Of a stretch of 9,952 bases of DNA, positions 6,745 through 9,952 are shown one piece after another. Numbering within the stretch: the stretch's first letter is position 1; every line of letters begins with the position of its first letter. Source of the stretch: Verrucomicrobiota bacterium (lineage in GTDB: Bacteria; Verrucomicrobiota; Verrucomicrobiia; Limisphaerales; UBA9464); contig JAFLEG010000100.1 of NCBI GenBank assembly GCA_017302195.1, positions 1-9,952 on the forward strand, given 5' to 3'. Made by a program: the position numbers and the translations under genes. A model generated the notes under the pieces. It did no database searches, was not told the DNA's origin, and saw only the letters and a list, made by a program, of their open reading frames with translations.

Positions 6745-8118
6745 TCATTTCGCGACCGGCACCCAGTCGGCGGGCAGATCCTCCTCCGCCCGGGACAGCG
6801 CCTCGTCGGTCGGGAGACCGTGGCGGCAGAAGTGCACGATGTAGAGGGCAATGCCGAGGGTGAACAGCGCGGCGGCGAGCAGGAAGCCGACGAAGTGCAT
6901 CTCGATCTCCTTCTGCACCGCCAGGAAGTCGAGTCCGATGCGGCGTTCCAGGTTCACCTGCGTGATGCCGGCGACGGCCAGCGCCCCGGTCATCGCCGTC
7001 ATGCCGATGTTGCTGGTCCAGAAGGCCCAGTTGGCGATGGGGGTGTCCCACAGGCGGCGTCCGGTCAGGAGCGGCAGGGCATAGGCGATCATGGCCAGCA
7101 CGATCATGGCGTAGGCGCCCCAGAAGGCCATGTGTCCATGCATCGCGGTGACCAGCGTGCCGTGGGTGAACCGGTTGACGGAGGGGAGGGTGTGCGCCAT
7201 GCCGAGGAAGCCGGCGCCCACGAAGGCCATCACCGCGCAGCCGAGGGACCAGGTCAGCGCGATCCGGTTCGGATGCCGCCGCCCGCCCTTCTTGGACATG
7301 GCGATGGCAAAGATGGCCATGCCGAGAAATGCCAGGGGCTCCAGGGCGGAGAAGATGCCGCCGATCCAGAGCCAGTAGCGCGGGGTGCCGATGAAATAGT
7401 AGTGATGGCCGGTGCCGAGGATTCCGGACAGGAACGTGAGCCCCACGATGATGTAGAGCCATTTCTCGATCACCTCCCGGTCCACCCCGGTGAGCTTGAT
7501 GAGGAGGTACGCGAGGATCCCGCCCATTATGAGTTCCCAAACCCCCTCCACCCACAGGTGGACCACCCACCACCGGTAGAAGGAATCCACGGTCTGGTTG
7601 TCCACCTGCAGCATGCCCGGAAGGTAGAGCAGCGCGGCGAAGAGCAGCCCCATGTAGAGCACCAGCGAGGTGGTGGTGTGGCGCGTGCCCCTCCACAGCG
7701 TGACGCCGATGTTGGCGAGGAACGCCAGCACGTTGACGACCACGAGCCAGTCCAGCGGCCGCGGGATCTCCAGGAACTTGCGACCCTCCCAGATGTTGAA
7801 GTGGTAGCATCCGATGGCGATCACCCCGACCACCAGGAGCGAGATCAGTTGGGCATGGGCGAGCCAGGGCCATTCCAGCTCGCGCTCCGCCTCCTCCGGG
7901 ATGATGAAGTGTGCGGCCCCCATGAACCCGCAGAGCAGCCAGACCACCAGGAGATTGGTGTGAACCGCGCGGGCGGTGTTGAATGGGATCCAGGGATGCA
8001 GCGTGTCGTAGCCGACGCGTGCGAAGCCCATGATGAAGCCATAGACGAGCTGCAGGGACAGCAGCACGAGGGCCGAGGCGAAGAACCAATAGGCGATTTT
8101 CTGGGTGCGATATTTCAT
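6745..8118 (-). CDS. norB: NorB, catalytic subunit of cytochrome-c NO reductase
   Basis: This is the integral membrane subunit that reduces two NO to N2O, a heme-copper oxidase homologue with iron instead of copper at the second metal site. It has 457 residues with about 12 hydrophobic segments. All metal ligands expected from Pseudomonas aeruginosa cNOR are present. H53 and H329 ligate low-spin heme b, and H327 ligates heme b3. H187, H238 and H239 with E191 form the FeB site (HLWVEGVWE and GTGHHYY). The second-shell glutamates E195 and E260 (in SALEP) are also kept. There is no N-terminal extension of the quinol-dependent (qNOR) kind, and norC precedes it, so it is a cNOR. The ATG overlaps the norC stop (ATGA at 8118-8115), indicating coupled translation and roughly equal subunit amounts. 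The larger open frame reaching to 8493 lies within norC and is not used. Confidence 0.97.
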   Translation of the reverse strand: MKYRTQKIAYWFFASALVLLSLQLVYGFIMGFARVGYDTLHPWIPFNTARAVHTNLLVVWLLCGFMGAAHFIIPEEAERELEWPWLAHAQLISLLVVGVIAIGCYHFNIWEGRKFLEIPRPLDWLVVVNVLAFLANIGVTLWRGTRHTTTSLVLYMGLLFAALLYLPGMLQVDNQTVDSFYRWWVVHLWVEGVWELIMGGILAYLLIKLTGVDREVIEKWLYIIVGLTFLSGILGTGHHYYFIGTPRYWLWIGGIFSALEPLAFLGMAIFAIAMSKKGGRRHPNRIALTWSLGCAVMAFVGAGFLGMAHTLPSVNRFTHGTLVTAMHGHMAFWGAYAMIVLAMIAYALPLLTGRRLWDTPIANWAFWTSNIGMTAMTGALAVAGITQVNLERRIGLDFLAVQKEIEMHFVGFLLAAALFTLGIALYIVHFCRHGLPTDEALSRAEEDLPADWVPVAK

Positions 8119-8858
8119 TCGTAGGTCTCGGCTGGGGTTTGGGGCTTGGGCGCCGCCGGGGCCGGGGTGGCGGCGAGCGACAGGAGGTAGTCCACAATCT
8201 CCTCCCGCTGGGCGGGCGTCATCTCGATGAGCGGCATCGCCGTGCCCGGCTTGATCTTCTGGGGATCCTCGATCCAGACGAGCATCTCCTCCCGGGTCTT
8301 CCGTCGGTGCACCTCGTCCAGCGCGGGCCCGACCACCCCTCCGGCGCCGCCGACCGAGTGGCATGCCGCGCAGATGGTCTGGTAAATCTCCGGGGCCGGC
8401 GTTCCGCCCGCGGACGTCACCGCGGCGGGGCGCATCAGCGCCCGCAGCGGGGGTTCGGGCGGGAACCCCTGGAGGTTGACGCCGCCACACCACTCCAGGA
8501 ATGCGATCAGGTCCCCGATCTGTTCCTGGGTGAAGTCATACTTCACCATCCGCCGCTCGCCGGGGAACATCTTCTCGGGGTCGCGGAGGAACATCGCGAT
8601 CCACGGCTTGCCCCGGCGCTGCACCACCTGGGTCAGCTCGGGGGCGTAGTAGGCGCCCTCGCCGAAGAGCGTGTGGCAGCCCATGCAGTTGTTGTCCTCC
8701 CAGATCCGCTTGCCCCGGGCCACCGGTTCCGTGAGCCGGTCCTCGTGGGTGAGGGCGGGAATCTGCCGCATGGAGTCCACGGTCAACGCCAGGAACGCCG
8801 CGCCAAAGAGTCCGGTGCCTCCCAAAAAGAAGAGCCGCGCCTGGGACTTGCTCAGCAT
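8115..8858 (-). CDS. norC: NorC with a second, C-terminal cytochrome c domain
   Basis: This is the membrane-anchored cytochrome c subunit that delivers electrons to NorB. It has 247 residues, while usual NorC has about 150 and one heme. An anchor helix (about 9-27) is followed by the canonical NorC domain with RGKRIWEDNNCMGCHTLFGE: heme motif C58-x-x-C61-H62 and probable axial M104. After a linker (about 130-155) a second cytochrome c domain carries C163-x-x-C166-H167 and probable axial M208 in GTAMP. It ends in a Pro/Ala-rich tail (230-247). The extension suggests a built-in electron donor or relay; this is inferred. The start at 8858 has an excellent GGGAGGG ribosome site. A perfect Dnr-type box lies 66 nt upstream. 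The frame is open to 9113, but that extra part crosses the control region and resembles no protein. Confidence 0.95.
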   Translation of the reverse strand: MLSKSQARLFFLGGTGLFGAAFLALTVDSMRQIPALTHEDRLTEPVARGKRIWEDNNCMGCHTLFGEGAYYAPELTQVVQRRGKPWIAMFLRDPEKMFPGERRMVKYDFTQEQIGDLIAFLEWCGGVNLQGFPPEPPLRALMRPAAVTSAGGTPAPEIYQTICAACHSVGGAGGVVGPALDEVHRRKTREEMLVWIEDPQKIKPGTAMPLIEMTPAQREEIVDYLLSLAATPAPAAPKPQTPAETYE

Positions 8859-8862
8859 GGTA

Positions 8863-8869
8863 CCCTCCC
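8863..8869 (-). promoter_or_regulatory. norC ribosome binding site (GGGAGGG)
   Basis: The complement reads GGGAGGG, with the GGAGG core 5 nt before the ATG at 8858. It is the strongest Shine-Dalgarno sequence in the window and fixes the norC start against longer in-frame options. Confidence 0.8.
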
Positions 8870-8924
8870 GTTGTTTGAAAGTCTCATCGCTGAGGACAGC
8901 CTGGCATCCGTGCCCCACCACGCC

Positions 8925-8938
8925 TTGACCCCGGTCAA
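8925..8938. promoter_or_regulatory. Fnr/Dnr-type box, perfect TTGAC-CCCG-GTCAA, upstream of norC
   Basis: The 14-nt site has perfect five-base arms. Read toward norC it is CATTGACC-GG-GGTCAAGG, identical to the site before the regulator operon except for the two central bases. Its centre is about 73 nt from the norC start codon. As a class II activator site it would place the start of transcription near 8890 with a leader of about 32 nt. No clear -10 follows, as is common for activator-dependent promoters. It is the likely switch of norCBQD. The glycosyltransferase begins 177 nt away on the other side, and I see no promoter for it in 8939-9115. Confidence 0.85.
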
Positions 8939-9115
8939 TGCTTCCCGGACGCGGGCATTCCTTCCCGGCGCCCTCGCCGGTCCCGACGGGCAGCGCACGG
9001 CGCGGATTCGTCCGAAGCGGGAGCCTCCCGGGCTTGCACTGCCTGAATCGCTCGGCTTGGGTGAACCGGCCGGAGGCGCTGGCGCTCATGGAGCAGGCGG
9101 CGCCCCCGGTCACGG

Positions 9116-9952
9116 ATGCCCCTGCGCGTGCTCCAACTGAATACGCTTCTGACCGGAGGCGGGACCGACGACCAGTGCGTGAAGCTGGCCGGCGGACTGC
9201 ACCGCGCCGGAGTGGAGGTCACCCTCGCGGGTCCGGCGGCGCGGCCCTTTGCCGCCGAGGCCCGGCGGCTGGAGGTGGCGCTCCACGACACGGGCGCCGA
9301 GGGGCCGATCAAGCTCCGCTACATCGCCGTCGTGGCCCGCTGGATCCGTCGCATGCGGCCGGACATCGTCCACGCCCATCACGGGCGCGATTACTGGCCG
9401 GCGATCCTCGCGACCCGGCTGTCCGGACGGCGTCCGCGGCTGGTCCTGTCACGGCACCTCGCCAAGAGCCCCGGGTCCTGGCCGGGGCGCCGTTTCGTGC
9501 TGGGCCAATGCGACGCCATGATCGCCTGTTCGCAGTTCGTGGCCCAGGTGCTGAGGGACGGTCATGCCGACCCGGGTTCTCCGGAGGAGGAACGGCACTG
9601 GCGCCCCCCCATGCACGGAGATCACCGGAAGATCCGCGTGATCTACGGTGGATTCGAACTGGATCGGTTTCACCCGATGGAACCCTCCTCTCCCGGGGTG
9701 GCCGCCATGCGACGGCGCTGGGGGGCGTCGCCCGGGGACCGGATATTTGGCGTGGTGGGCGGCTTCATGCGGCCGCGCGGCAAGGGGCAGCGGGAGTTCC
9801 TGGCCGCCGCCGCCCGGATCCACCCGTCGGCGCCCCGGACGCGATTCGTGATTCTCGGACGCGGCACCCTGGCACCGGTGCTTGAGGAGGACATCCGGCG
9901 CCTCGGATTGGCGGGAGTCGCGTCACTGCCCGGCCAGTGTGACGACATGCCG
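9116..9952 (+). CDS. GT-B glycosyltransferase, 5' part (runs off window)
   Basis: The first 279 codons of a glycosyltransferase of the GT-B fold, GT1/GT4 type, are visible; the 3' end is outside the window. The N-terminal Rossmann-like domain begins MPLRVLQLNT, with a Gly-rich acceptor loop LLTGGGTDDQ at 11-20. RPDIVHAHHGRDYWPA at 81-96 and IACSQFVA at 136-143 are typical. KIRVIYGGFELDRFHP at 172-187 is the usual link to the donor domain, followed by GVVGGFMRPRGKGQREFL at 212-229 with the expected Lys (K223). RFVILGRG at 243-250 follows. It probably acts in the cytoplasm or at the inner membrane on lipopolysaccharide, exopolysaccharide or another glycoconjugate; donor and acceptor sugars cannot be told. 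The start has no strong ribosome site, but the N-terminus is typical. Nothing links it to denitrification, so it probably marks the cluster boundary. Confidence 0.9.
   Translation, partial: MPLRVLQLNTLLTGGGTDDQCVKLAGGLHRAGVEVTLAGPAARPFAAEARRLEVALHDTGAEGPIKLRYIAVVARWIRRMRPDIVHAHHGRDYWPAILATRLSGRRPRLVLSRHLAKSPGSWPGRRFVLGQCDAMIACSQFVAQVLRDGHADPGSPEEERHWRPPMHGDHRKIRVIYGGFELDRFHPMEPSSPGVAAMRRRWGASPGDRIFGVVGGFMRPRGKGQREFLAAAARIHPSAPRTRFVILGRGTLAPVLEEDIRRLGLAGVASLPGQCDDMP

Noticed and set aside
5698..8124. Plus-strand open frame of 808 codons across norQ and norB
   Set aside because: It is antisense to well-identified norQ and norB. Its product is a low-complexity His/Gly/Gln/Asp-rich sequence typical of the shadow of GC-rich genes.
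8859..9113. N-terminal extension of norC to 9113
   Set aside because: It crosses the promoter region. The strong GGGAGGG site and the anchor helix after 8858 mark the true start.
8139..9140. Plus-strand open frame of 333 codons across norC and its promoter
   Set aside because: It is antisense to both CxxCH motifs of norC and runs through the regulatory palindrome, with no domain.
1..9952. Mobile elements, CRISPR arrays, tRNA or rRNA genes
   Set aside because: I saw no transposase, regular repeats, terminal inverted repeats, or structural RNA patterns on either strand. Composition looks even across the window.

Overview
The window is a compact denitrification cluster from a GC-rich bacterium (about two thirds G+C by eye). 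It encodes the two steps nitrite -> nitric oxide -> nitrous oxide, plus maturation proteins and a dedicated regulator. Export signals on the nitrite reductase and Sco protein, and an anchored cytochrome subunit with a membrane NO reductase, point to a Gram-negative-type envelope with a periplasm. The phylum cannot be read securely. The three-domain NirK and general gene style would fit Verrucomicrobiota or a similar non-proteobacterial lineage, but this is only an inference.

Layout from left to right. (1) 1-897, minus strand: a DUF2249 protein followed 8 nt later by a Dnr/Nnr-type Crp/Fnr regulator, whose 3' end leaves the window. (2) 898-1203: a divergent control region with a perfect TTGAC-N4-GTCAA palindrome and a weaker related site nearer nirK. 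(3) 1204-4216, plus strand: nirK (copper nitrite reductase fused to cytochrome c), nirV (FGE-sulfatase family) and a Sco/SenC copper protein, joined by two ATGA stop/start overlaps. (4) 4217-4226: a 10-nt gap where the two operons converge. (5) 4227-8858, minus strand, transcribed norC-norB-norQ-norD: cytochrome-c-dependent NO reductase with its AAA+ and VWA assembly proteins. NorC carries an extra cytochrome c domain. (6) 8859-9115: an intergenic region with a second TTGAC-N4-GTCAA palindrome upstream of norC. (7) 9116-9952, plus strand: the 5' part of a GT-B glycosyltransferase, probably unrelated.

How it works together: NirK reduces nitrite to NO in the periplasm, and NorCB in the inner membrane reduces NO to N2O. 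NorQ and NorD are the usual chaperone pair for inserting NorB cofactors. Sco plausibly serves copper handling for NirK; NirV is a common nirK companion of unknown function. The regulator keeps the E-xx-S-R recognition-helix residues expected for TTGA half-sites and lacks an Fnr-type cysteine cluster. The two palindromes, one before the regulator operon and one before norC, are identical over 16 of 18 positions when read in the direction of transcription. That suggests one NO-responsive, self-controlled regulon. No nosZ, narG/napA or norE/F is visible here. The most distinctive points are the cytochrome c extensions on both NirK and NorC, and the three-site control pattern.
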